Shown in pieces: positions 8,613 through 15,839 of a stretch of 64,000 nt of DNA (position 1 is the first letter of the stretch; each line of letters starts with the position of its first letter). This DNA is from Paenibacillus_E violae. GTDB lineage: Bacteria; Bacillota; Bacilli; Paenibacillales; NBRC-103111. The translations under genes and the position numbers were made by a program. Below the pieces are notes generated by a model that worked only from the letters and a program-made list of their open reading frames with translations, was not told the DNA's origin and did not search any database. The stretch covers positions 186,001 through 250,000 of the forward strand of contig NZ_JAWCUD010000012.1 in the NCBI RefSeq assembly GCF_032461945.1. The letters run 5' to 3'.

Positions 8613-8641
8613 ACTGTAGCGGATTAACCGATATTTAGCAA
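8613..8641 (-). promoter_or_regulatory. Promoter of the ykoEDC leader
   Basis: On the minus strand TTGCTA, 17 bp, TACAGT, placed just ahead of the aptamer so that transcription starts close to its 5' edge. Confidence 0.6.
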
Positions 8642-8655
8642 TGCCTTAGGAGAAA

Positions 8656-10101
8656 TTATTTTTCCATCAAAAGTTTTAAATCCAATGTCAATCCATATAA
8701 CTGGCGGATGCTGTCAACAATATCTTCCACCCGTTTCTGCTGCACTTCCGCGCTAGCAAGCACTTGCTGCACGGATGCGGCGGACTCTTCCGTAATGGCT
8801 GCCACGGATGTCATCTCCTCGGCCACCTTCTGGGAAGATAGTTGCAATTGCTGGTTCATGCGCTGCAAATTCTCGGCTTGCTCCATGACTTCAGCTGTAT
8901 TCGTGTTAATAACCTCGAATAGCTGATCAACACTTTCCGCTGATTTTCTGCCCGATTCTACCGCTAGCTTGCCGACAGCTACTTTCTCAACAGCGGTTTC
9001 CACCTTCTGCTGAATGGAGCCTAGAATCTCTGAAATATCCGTTGAAGCTACGTGAGCGTTCATCGCAAGCTTCCGAATCTCACCGGCAACTACCGCAAAC
9101 CCTTTGCCATGTTCCCCGGCTCGTGCAGCCTCGATGGACGCATTGAGCGACAGCAGATTCGTTTGATTCGCGATATCGGCAATCGTTGTCACGATATTTC
9201 CGATTTTCACATTTTCTTCGTTCACTTCATTCATGATGTTGGACGTTTCCGTTACGATCACGGTGATGTCCTTGATTTTATGCGTCAAATCCTCCATTTG
9301 GTTCTTACCTTCATTCGTCATGCGGGCTGTATCCCTGGATCTGCTGCTCATCGTGTTCGATGCGGAAGAGGTCATCTCCACCGTCTCATTCACTTCTTGG
9401 ATAGCCGTTGTAATGTCTGTAATGGAAGTTGCTTGAGATTCAATACCGATGGAAATTTCTTGGAAAGCCGCAACAACTTCTTCTGTGATTCTGCCTGTCA
9501 CGGATGCATTTTCATGAAGCGTATTACTGGAAGTTCCCAGCGCCTCTGTTGTCGTACGGACGCCTGTCAGAACCTCTTCCGTCTTCATGCGTGACACCTC
9601 GGACTCCCGAGCGCTCTGTGCTACACGGCTTAATAATCGGCTTCCTATCTGGCCTTGACCTATTAGCGTAATGATGATTAGCACATAAAAAACATTGATA
9701 GCAATATAGTCAATTGGACCTGACAACGTGGAACAGAAATAGTTCAAATTTAAGATCCCGATAACGCCATTAAGCAGTAACGGTTTATAATCCATATACA
9801 AGGAGACCAGCGCTAAACTTAAATACAAGATAAGCATGCTGGACAAAGCGATATTATGCGTCATGAAGAAATATGAAATCACATTAAGGCCTATGGCAAT
9901 GATATACTTGGTGTAAGTGACCCCGATTTTCCTCCAGATCAGCAGTGTACAAATTAGCGCAATAGGCGCTCCAAAAGTCAGCAGCGTCATAACGACTCCC
10001 ATGGATCTATAGGAAGCCCCCATTCCTAACACCAAACAAGCCCATAACAGCTTCACCATTAATCCGTTTCTTTTATGTAGTTCCAGCATCTGCGCTGTCA
10101 T
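8656..10101 (-). CDS. Methyl-accepting chemotaxis protein with multi-pass membrane N-terminus
   Basis: Chemoreceptor of 481 aa. Residues 10-175 are hydrophobic, about five or six helices, with no obvious periplasmic ligand domain and no clear HAMP. The cytoplasmic signalling domain carries the conserved hairpin tip IADIANQTNLLSLNASIEAA followed by RAGEHGKGFAVVAGEIRKLA, which binds CheA and CheW. The start at 10101 is preferred because AAGGGGGG lies upstream; the frame stays open for 16 more codons to 10149 without a good site. The signal may be sensed in the membrane itself. No other chemotaxis genes are nearby. Confidence 0.88.
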   Translation of the reverse strand: MTAQMLELHKRNGLMVKLLWACLVLGMGASYRSMGVVMTLLTFGAPIALICTLLIWRKIGVTYTKYIIAIGLNVISYFFMTHNIALSSMLILYLSLALVSLYMDYKPLLLNGVIGILNLNYFCSTLSGPIDYIAINVFYVLIIITLIGQGQIGSRLLSRVAQSARESEVSRMKTEEVLTGVRTTTEALGTSSNTLHENASVTGRITEEVVAAFQEISIGIESQATSITDITTAIQEVNETVEMTSSASNTMSSRSRDTARMTNEGKNQMEDLTHKIKDITVIVTETSNIMNEVNEENVKIGNIVTTIADIANQTNLLSLNASIEAARAGEHGKGFAVVAGEIRKLAMNAHVASTDISEILGSIQQKVETAVEKVAVGKLAVESGRKSAESVDQLFEVINTNTAEVMEQAENLQRMNQQLQLSSQKVAEEMTSVAAITEESAASVQQVLASAEVQQKRVEDIVDSIRQLYGLTLDLKLLMEK

Positions 10102-10224
10102 TTGGTCTTCCCCCCTTTTTTCTATAAATTTTTCTACAAAAATAGACATTTACTTACATCATTCAACAATTGAAAGGGAAAATCCTCCTTTTTGTATACC
10201 GAAAACGGGATCTTTACAAAGAAT

Positions 10225-10254
10225 TTGACTTCTTGTCTCTATCGAAACTACAAT
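10225..10254 (+). promoter_or_regulatory. Sigma-A-like promoter of the DUF3105 gene
   Basis: TTGACT (10225-10230), 18 bp, TACAAT (10249-10254), about 45 bp before the start codon. Confidence 0.6.
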
Positions 10255-10297
10255 ATGTAGTGTATGACGGATTATAACGTAAAGGAGCTCATATCGA

Positions 10298-11029
10298 ATG
10301 GACACTAGCACCATACAGAACGGACCGGATATTACTGCAATTCTAATTTATATAGGGGCTGCTCTTTTCATTTTGGCCATCCTTGGTTACGTGCTTGCCG
10401 CGAAGACGAACAAAGCGAACACGAGCAAGCTGAAAAAGGCCGAGAAGCAGGCCCTGCACAAAAAACGCAAGACTTGGATGCTTCTCTCTCATACTCTTAT
10501 GATTTTGGCCGTTTGTTCTTTGGGAACTTCTCTGATCCAGTCTTCATCCAACAAATATAGCGTCGAAAAGCTTAATTACAATGCGCCTATCGAGGTCACG
10601 ACGGATAAGGATTACGGGCGCAATCATGATGAGGGTATGCTGACCTACGAGATGAAAATCCCGACTTCAGGCACGCATAGCCCCCATGACTTAAAGTTCG
10701 GTTTTTACAAGGAAAAACCGACATATGCTATGCTTGTGCATAACTTGGAGCACGGTGACATCATCATCTATTATCATCCCGATGCACCTCAAGAACTCAA
10801 GGATCGCCTCGAATATTTGAGCCACTTCAAACAAGCAGGCGCCGGTGTGCTGGCTGTGCCTAACCCGGATGTGCCCAGCGATAAAGAGGTTGTCGTAACG
10901 GCCTGGACGAAAACGATGCAGCTTCCTAAGTTTGACGAAGCCAGCGTGGGAACTTTCATTTACCAGTATATCGATAAAGGTCCTGAGAAGATCCCGCCTG
11001 AAGTGCGCCGTGGCGGCGGAACGATGTAA
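10298..11029 (+). CDS. DUF3105 membrane protein
   Basis: 243 aa with two N-terminal transmembrane helices (ILIYIGAALFILAILGYVLA and a second near residue 65-85), followed by an extracytoplasmic domain of the DUF3105 family. The hallmark motifs are PTSGTHSPHDLKFG and MLVHNLEHGDIIIYYHP, whose conserved histidines suggest metal binding, though no function is established. A lysine-rich cytoplasmic loop sits between the helices. The gene has its own promoter and AAAGGAG site, and faces the AraC gene. Confidence 0.8.
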   Translation: MDTSTIQNGPDITAILIYIGAALFILAILGYVLAAKTNKANTSKLKKAEKQALHKKRKTWMLLSHTLMILAVCSLGTSLIQSSSNKYSVEKLNYNAPIEVTTDKDYGRNHDEGMLTYEMKIPTSGTHSPHDLKFGFYKEKPTYAMLVHNLEHGDIIIYYHPDAPQELKDRLEYLSHFKQAGAGVLAVPNPDVPSDKEVVVTAWTKTMQLPKFDEASVGTFIYQYIDKGPEKIPPEVRRGGGTM

Positions 11030-11052
11030 CCATCCAAGTAGACGAACTCCAG

Positions 11053-11841
11053 CTATTTACGGACGTTTTCGCGGTCGGAAACCAGATCAGTTGGCACTAG
11101 TCCGGTCAACCTTTTAAACACACGATAAAAATAGGACGGGTCATTGTACCCGATGAAATCGGATATTTCCGTCACCGTTAACGCCGAATGCCTGAGCATG
11201 TACACAGCCGTTTTGATCCTGGCTGCATGCACGTATTCACTGATCGTCTGTCCTGTCACTTTGCGAAATAGGGTAGCTGTGTAGTTCGGCGATCTGCTAA
11301 TGCAGACACCCAGTTCCTCCTTACTGACATGCTCCCGGTAGTGGTTCTGGATGTAACTCTTCATCTGCTCGACTAGTTGCAGCGTGGCGCTCGTTGCAGC
11401 TTCTTGGTCCCACTCTCTGTGCAAATAAACGAACAGCTCTGTTAGCAGCGCTTCACACAGCGTCTGATAATAGGGCTGTTTGTCCTGCCATTGCTGATGG
11501 ATATGTCGCAGCCGGTCGAGAATCAGTTCATATTTGCTCGTGAATCGACTTGTGGCGCTGGACAGCTTAAAAAGCGGAAATGACGCATGAGCTTGAACGG
11601 CTCTCGGATCAAATTGAACGACATATTTTTCGTGCAGCATGGTTGGAACACTTCGTCCGTAAAAGGGAATACTGCTTGGGATGAGCAGCCATTGCCCCTT
11701 CTCCAGCACTTGCTTTTTTTCCTCGATCCAATAAACGCAGCGGCCGTAAGTAACAAGCACAAGCGTCCAATCCTCGCACCCCTCCTGTGATTCCCCATAC
11801 CAATTGCTGCTTTTATCATACGTGTAACTTGTTACCTTCAT
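11053..11841 (-). CDS. AraC-family transcriptional regulator (cupin plus HTH)
   Basis: 262 aa. The N-terminal half is a cupin-like sensing domain (VYWIEEKKQVLEKGQWLLIP is its characteristic strand pattern). The C-terminal 100 residues are the AraC double helix-turn-helix: HVSKEELGVCISRSPNYTAT and ALTVTEISDFIGYNDPSYFY followed by RVFKRLTG. It is divergent from the pyruvate kinase gene, and two 16-bp direct repeats lie between them, typical for AraC-family binding. Control of the adjacent pyk paralogue is therefore likely (inference). The effector is probably a sugar or small metabolite. Confidence 0.85.
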   Translation of the reverse strand: MKVTSYTYDKSSNWYGESQEGCEDWTLVLVTYGRCVYWIEEKKQVLEKGQWLLIPSSIPFYGRSVPTMLHEKYVVQFDPRAVQAHASFPLFKLSSATSRFTSKYELILDRLRHIHQQWQDKQPYYQTLCEALLTELFVYLHREWDQEAATSATLQLVEQMKSYIQNHYREHVSKEELGVCISRSPNYTATLFRKVTGQTISEYVHAARIKTAVYMLRHSALTVTEISDFIGYNDPSYFYRVFKRLTGLVPTDLVSDRENVRK

Positions 11842-11853
11842 CTTCCACCACCT

Positions 11854-11888
11854 GCATACTATTTTTCATATAGCATACTATATTTCAT
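11854..11888. promoter_or_regulatory. Direct-repeat operator between araC-type gene and pyk
   Basis: GCATACTATTTTTCAT (11854-11869) is repeated as GCATACTATATTTCAT (11873-11888), one mismatch, 19-bp period. The second copy reaches the -35 region of a pyk promoter whose -10 is TATAAT at 11911-11916. Direct repeats of this size are the usual AraC-family target. Confidence 0.6.
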
Positions 11889-11960
11889 GGAATTTTGTCG
11901 AAATAAGGCATATAATGAAGCCAAAATTGATTCGTCCACAACGAAAGGAAGTCCTAAACA

Positions 11961-13373
11961 ATGCGTAAAACGAAAATCATTTGTACCATGGGACCTGCTT
12001 GCGATTCCGTCCCGACTCTAAAGGAACTCATTCGCTCCGGTATGAGCGTTGCCCGACTTAATATGGCTCATGGCGATTTGGATGAGCACCGCGGACGCAT
12101 TCAGCGCGTTCGTCAAGCGGCTCAGGAGTTAGGTGTTGTCGTTCCGATTCTGATGGATATCAAAGGACCGGAAATCCGCATCGGACAACTGAAAGATGCT
12201 TCCTATGATTTGAAAGCCGGCGATCGCATCGTCCTGACGACAGAACAAATTGTCGGGGACGGCAACCGCGTTTCCGTGAATTACCCTGGCCTCCCGCAGG
12301 ACGTTAAGCCAGGCAATCTTGTGCTTATCGACGACGGCTCCATTGAGCTTCGCGTTGAATCCATCGATGGCACGGAAGTCATCTGCAGCGTCTTGAACCA
12401 AAGTGTTCTGAAGCAGCGTAAAGGCGTTAACTTGCCAGGTGTTCGCACATCTCTGCCAGGTGTAACTGAACGTGACGTGATGCACATTAAATTCGGTATC
12501 GAAGAGAACATCTCCATCGTCGCCATGTCATTCGTGCGTAACGGGAACGATGTTCAGGAAGTTCGCGGCATTCTGGAGCAGCATGGCGCAGGCAATACGC
12601 CGATTATCTCCAAAATTGAGAATGAAGAAGGCATGACGAACTTCGCTTCTATCCTCGAGGCTTCCGACGGCATCATGGTTGCGCGCGGTGATCTTGGGGT
12701 AGAAATTCCAACAGAAGAAGTCCCTATCGCGCAAAAAGATATGATCCGTGCTTGTAATCTAGCCGGCAAACCGGTTATTACAGCAACGCAAATGCTGGAT
12801 TCCATGCAGCGTAACCCGCGTCCGACGCGTGCAGAAGTGAGCGATGTCGCTAACGCCGTCCTTGACGGCAGTGACATGGTCATGCTTTCCGGCGAAACCG
12901 CAGCAGGCAAATATCCCGTCGAGTCCGTGACGATGATGGCGACAATTGCCGAGCGCGTTGAGCAGACGATGGAGCGCAGCTCCATGATCGATGCACAGCT
13001 GCAATCGAACAACGAAGTGACGGAAGTGCTGTGCCAAGCGGTTGTATCTTCTGCGAATAAGCTGAAGGCTGCAGCGATTCTGACGCCTACAGAGAGCGGA
13101 TTTACCGCACGGATGATTGCCAAGTATCGTCCGGAGGCGCCGATTATTGCGGTAACGTCCAACGAGTACGCGATCAATCTGCTTAGCATGGTACAGGGTG
13201 TAATCCCCATCCATGGCGAGTTCTGCGAATCGACGGATGCGATGATTCGCTCGGCTATCGGACATGCCGAAACCCTCGGCTACGTGAAAAAAGGCGACCT
13301 TACCGTCGTTTCCGCAGGTGTTCCTGTGGGGAAATCGGGAACAACCAACCTGTTGAAGGTTGAGCGGGTATAA
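11961..13373 (+). CDS. pyk: Pyruvate kinase paralogue, short form, atypical cation site
   Basis: Converts phosphoenolpyruvate and ADP to pyruvate and ATP. It has 470 aa and lacks the extra C-terminal PEP-utiliser-like domain found in the 585-aa enzymes of Bacillaceae. Catalytic parts are intact: Arg32 and Asn34, KGPEIR, Lys in PIISKIENEEG, the metal ligands in VARGDLGVEIP, and ITATQML. Two usual potassium ligands are changed: the family motif NFSHG reads NMAHG (Ser36 to Ala) and LDTKG reads MDIKG (Thr67 to Ile), while Glu71, typical of potassium-dependent enzymes, remains. It is divergent from an AraC regulator, which suggests condition-specific expression and a second, housekeeping copy elsewhere. 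Confidence 0.92.
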   Translation: MRKTKIICTMGPACDSVPTLKELIRSGMSVARLNMAHGDLDEHRGRIQRVRQAAQELGVVVPILMDIKGPEIRIGQLKDASYDLKAGDRIVLTTEQIVGDGNRVSVNYPGLPQDVKPGNLVLIDDGSIELRVESIDGTEVICSVLNQSVLKQRKGVNLPGVRTSLPGVTERDVMHIKFGIEENISIVAMSFVRNGNDVQEVRGILEQHGAGNTPIISKIENEEGMTNFASILEASDGIMVARGDLGVEIPTEEVPIAQKDMIRACNLAGKPVITATQMLDSMQRNPRPTRAEVSDVANAVLDGSDMVMLSGETAAGKYPVESVTMMATIAERVEQTMERSSMIDAQLQSNNEVTEVLCQAVVSSANKLKAAAILTPTESGFTARMIAKYRPEAPIIAVTSNEYAINLLSMVQGVIPIHGEFCESTDAMIRSAIGHAETLGYVKKGDLTVVSAGVPVGKSGTTNLLKVERV

Positions 13374-13457
13374 ATCGTTTGGTTTAAAGGATCGTTTGGA
13401 GAGAATCGGATAAAAAGAGAGAATAGATGGATCAGAGAGAACAAAGAGATCCACAAT

Positions 13458-13493
13458 AGAGAAAAGGCGCCTTATGGGTGTCTTTTCTCTTTT
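13458..13493 (+). terminator. Terminator of pyk
   Basis: AGAGAAAAG and CTTTTCTCT arms with the inner loop GCGCCTTATGGGTGT, followed by TTTT. Confidence 0.75.
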
Positions 13494-13563
13494 AATGCCT
13501 TAAAACCTCAGCCAAGGGGCAAATTAACGGTAACTTTATCATGCACTTTTAACGGGAGGCTCC

Positions 13564-14520
13564 ATGATTATCCGACTTGGATTCGTATCGATTGCGCTCG
13601 CGATTTTTAATAATACACCCAGCTCGACATTTACGTATAAGCTGTTCTCACAGCGTCCGCGCGAGGAAGCCCTTCAGCGTGCGATTGATATCGGACGCAA
13701 AAACCTCGAAGCCACGCAGCGCATCCTCTTTTACAATGCCGCTCATGGGATTCGCTTGTTTCGTCTCTCTTCCTCGCTCATTCCGCTCGCCACGCATCCG
13801 GATGTGCAAATTGACGTAGCCGGCGAATATAAAAAAGAGCTCAAGAAGCTCGGCGACTTCGCCAAGGCACATGACATTCGCCTCAGCATGCACCCCAACC
13901 AGTTTACCCTGCTGAACGGGAGCGACTCGGTGGTTGCGGCGGCGATTCAAGACTTGCGCTACCATGCTGCTATTCTCGATGGGATGGGGCTGGATGAATC
14001 AGCCATCATCAACATCCACGTCGGAGGCGTGTACGGCGACAAAGCCGCCGCGACGGAGCGGCTGTTTGCGAAGGTCCCCGAGGTGCCGGATCACATCATG
14101 CAGCGGCTTACTTTTGAAAATGACGATAAAACCTACACCCTCGAGGAAACCCTCGCCGTGAGCCAGCGGTTGCAGCGTCCCTGTATGCTGGATTTGCATC
14201 ATGATTGGTGCAACCCATCAGAGGCCACACCTCAGGAGCTGCTTCCGCAGATCGCGAAGACTTGGGGCGATATCCCTATGAAAATCCATATTTCGTCTCC
14301 GAAGTCTCCCAAGGACACGAAGGAGTTTCGCTCCCATGCTGACTACATTGAGCCGGAGCAGCTGGTCGCTTTCCTCAAAAGCTGCAAGGAGGCAGGACTG
14401 GACCGCGTCGACGTCATGATAGAGGCGAAGATGAAGGATCTTTCTCTATTCCAGCTGGCGGAGCAGCTGGGTAAGATCCGGGGGATTAAGCGGATTGATG
14501 GAGGCATTTTGGAGTGGTAG
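13564..14520 (+). CDS. uvsE: UV damage endonuclease UvsE
   Basis: UV DNA damage endonuclease (UVDE family), a TIM-barrel nuclease of 318 aa that nicks DNA 5' of pyrimidine dimers and other lesions to start alternative excision repair. Family motifs seen: RLGFVSIAL at the N-terminus, LFRLSSSLIPLATHP, RLSMHPNQFTLLNG, NIHVGGVYGDK, LTFENDD, LDLHHDW, KIHISSPKS and DVMIEAKMKD. The His, Glu and Asp residues in them are the metal ligands. GGGAGG precedes the ATG. It is a single gene flanked by terminators; in spore formers it serves UV resistance. Confidence 0.93.
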   Translation: MIIRLGFVSIALAIFNNTPSSTFTYKLFSQRPREEALQRAIDIGRKNLEATQRILFYNAAHGIRLFRLSSSLIPLATHPDVQIDVAGEYKKELKKLGDFAKAHDIRLSMHPNQFTLLNGSDSVVAAAIQDLRYHAAILDGMGLDESAIINIHVGGVYGDKAAATERLFAKVPEVPDHIMQRLTFENDDKTYTLEETLAVSQRLQRPCMLDLHHDWCNPSEATPQELLPQIAKTWGDIPMKIHISSPKSPKDTKEFRSHADYIEPEQLVAFLKSCKEAGLDRVDVMIEAKMKDLSLFQLAEQLGKIRGIKRIDGGILEW

Positions 14521-14535
14521 ATAGGTAAAGAAAGA

Positions 14536-14576
14536 CCGTAGAACGGAGCGGATTCCGCTTGGTTCTACGGTTTTTT
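14536..14576 (+). terminator. Terminator of uvsE
   Basis: CCGTAGAAC and GTTCTACGG arms with an inner AGCGGATTCCGCT stem, then six T. Confidence 0.9.
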
Positions 14577-14868
14577 GGGTTCGGTTGAGCCGTGGGATTA
14601 GTGAGGGGAAGCAACAGGTATTAACGCCGATTACTCCCGTTATTTTCCTCGTCTCATTCATTTTTGCACAGATAGATGGATTCTCTAACGTTAATTTGTT
14701 CAAAATGAACCATTTTCCGGAAACACCGATGATTTAGATGGAGCTTTTCCAGTTATTCCGTTTCCTGAGCCGACGCAGCTTGGATTAGAGGTAGATTTTC
14801 CAGCTATGTCAGTGTGACCGCACCTCTAGGAGTCGGTGGTATGGGGCTTCGCCCTGGAAATCGGAGCG
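14577..14868. other. Non-coding stretch without recognised features
   Basis: About 290 bp between the uvsE terminator and the end of the YihY gene. It contains words such as GGAGCTTTTCCAGTTATTCC and GATTTTCCAGCTATG that look like a degenerate direct repeat (TTTTCCAG, 14746 and 14793 regions). No gene, promoter or RNA was recognised. Confidence 0.4.
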
Positions 14869-15771
14869 TCACCACACAGTCCTATCCTTCTTATCCTGCA
14901 TGTCCTTTTTATCCTGTTTATCCTGCCAATCCCGCTTATCCAACGATACCGTATGAACATGCTCCTGCATCTTCACATGCTTCAGGGCATTGATCTCCCC
15001 TCCAATAATAATGAGCAGCGCGGAGATGTAGAACCAAGTCATAAGGACAATAATCCCCCCGACACTGCCATAAGTGGCGCTATAATTCGTAAAGTTATTC
15101 ACGTAGAAAGAGAAACCCAGACCTGTCCCCTGCCAGCCAAGGGAGGCGAATAAGGCGCCGGGGAGCACACTTTTACATGTCAGACAGGTGTTCGGAGCTA
15201 TGTAATAAATACCTGTGAAAACTATGAACAGGATAATGAAGTTCAGAATCCAGCGAAGATTGTTCCAAACGTTAACCTTCGTTGCCGCCAGATGAACATG
15301 GGCCTGTACCCAGTCGCCGATCCAATGGCCGAATACGCTCAGAAGCAGCGCAGAAGCAATAACAATAAGCATGCCGAGCGTCAGCATAACCGCTAAAAAA
15401 CGCGAGTGAATAAAGCTTTTGCGCTCCGGCAAGCCGTAGGCTTTATTCACGGCTATCACGATCGCATTCATCGCTGCGCTAGCGCTCACCAAGGCCAGGA
15501 TTAACCCGAAGGACAAGGTCCCACCTCTTTTTACATCGAGCAAATTGGTCAAGGTATCCTCAAGCCAGCTGGAAACGGCGCCTGGTATGTAGTCTTTGAT
15601 TAGTGACACCACATCGTCAGATGAGAACGGCAAATACCCGAGCAAACTCAGAATAAAGAGTAGAAACGGGAACAGCGACAGCAGGAAATAGTAGGCGCAC
15701 TGTGCAGCCAGCCCCGTAGCATCGTGCTTTTGGAATTGGTGCCAGAGCAATTTTAAGTTAGATATAACCAT
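14869..15771 (-). CDS. YihY/BrkB family inner-membrane protein
   Basis: 300 aa with about six transmembrane helices; family hallmarks include QCAYYFLLSLFPFLLFILSL near residue 25, the AASAAMNAIVIAVNKAYGLP-like region near 110, and GSVGGIIVLMTWFYISALLI followed by GGEINA. Once called RNase BN, the family has no proven biochemical role. ATG 15771 is chosen because AAAGGA precedes it; a TTG at 15798 has no site. The C-terminus is a low-complexity Asp/Lys tail (KQDKKDMQDKKD) written by a 9-bp DNA repeat related to TTATCCTGC on the plus strand. Confidence 0.82.
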   Translation of the reverse strand: MVISNLKLLWHQFQKHDATGLAAQCAYYFLLSLFPFLLFILSLLGYLPFSSDDVVSLIKDYIPGAVSSWLEDTLTNLLDVKRGGTLSFGLILALVSASAAMNAIVIAVNKAYGLPERKSFIHSRFLAVMLTLGMLIVIASALLLSVFGHWIGDWVQAHVHLAATKVNVWNNLRWILNFIILFIVFTGIYYIAPNTCLTCKSVLPGALFASLGWQGTGLGFSFYVNNFTNYSATYGSVGGIIVLMTWFYISALLIIIGGEINALKHVKMQEHVHTVSLDKRDWQDKQDKKDMQDKKDRTVW

Positions 15772-15839
15772 TGGCGGAGTTATCCTTTCATTGCTCAAGA
15801 ATTGTGATAAAATAGGTAGTTCAGTCCTGCAAGGAACAG

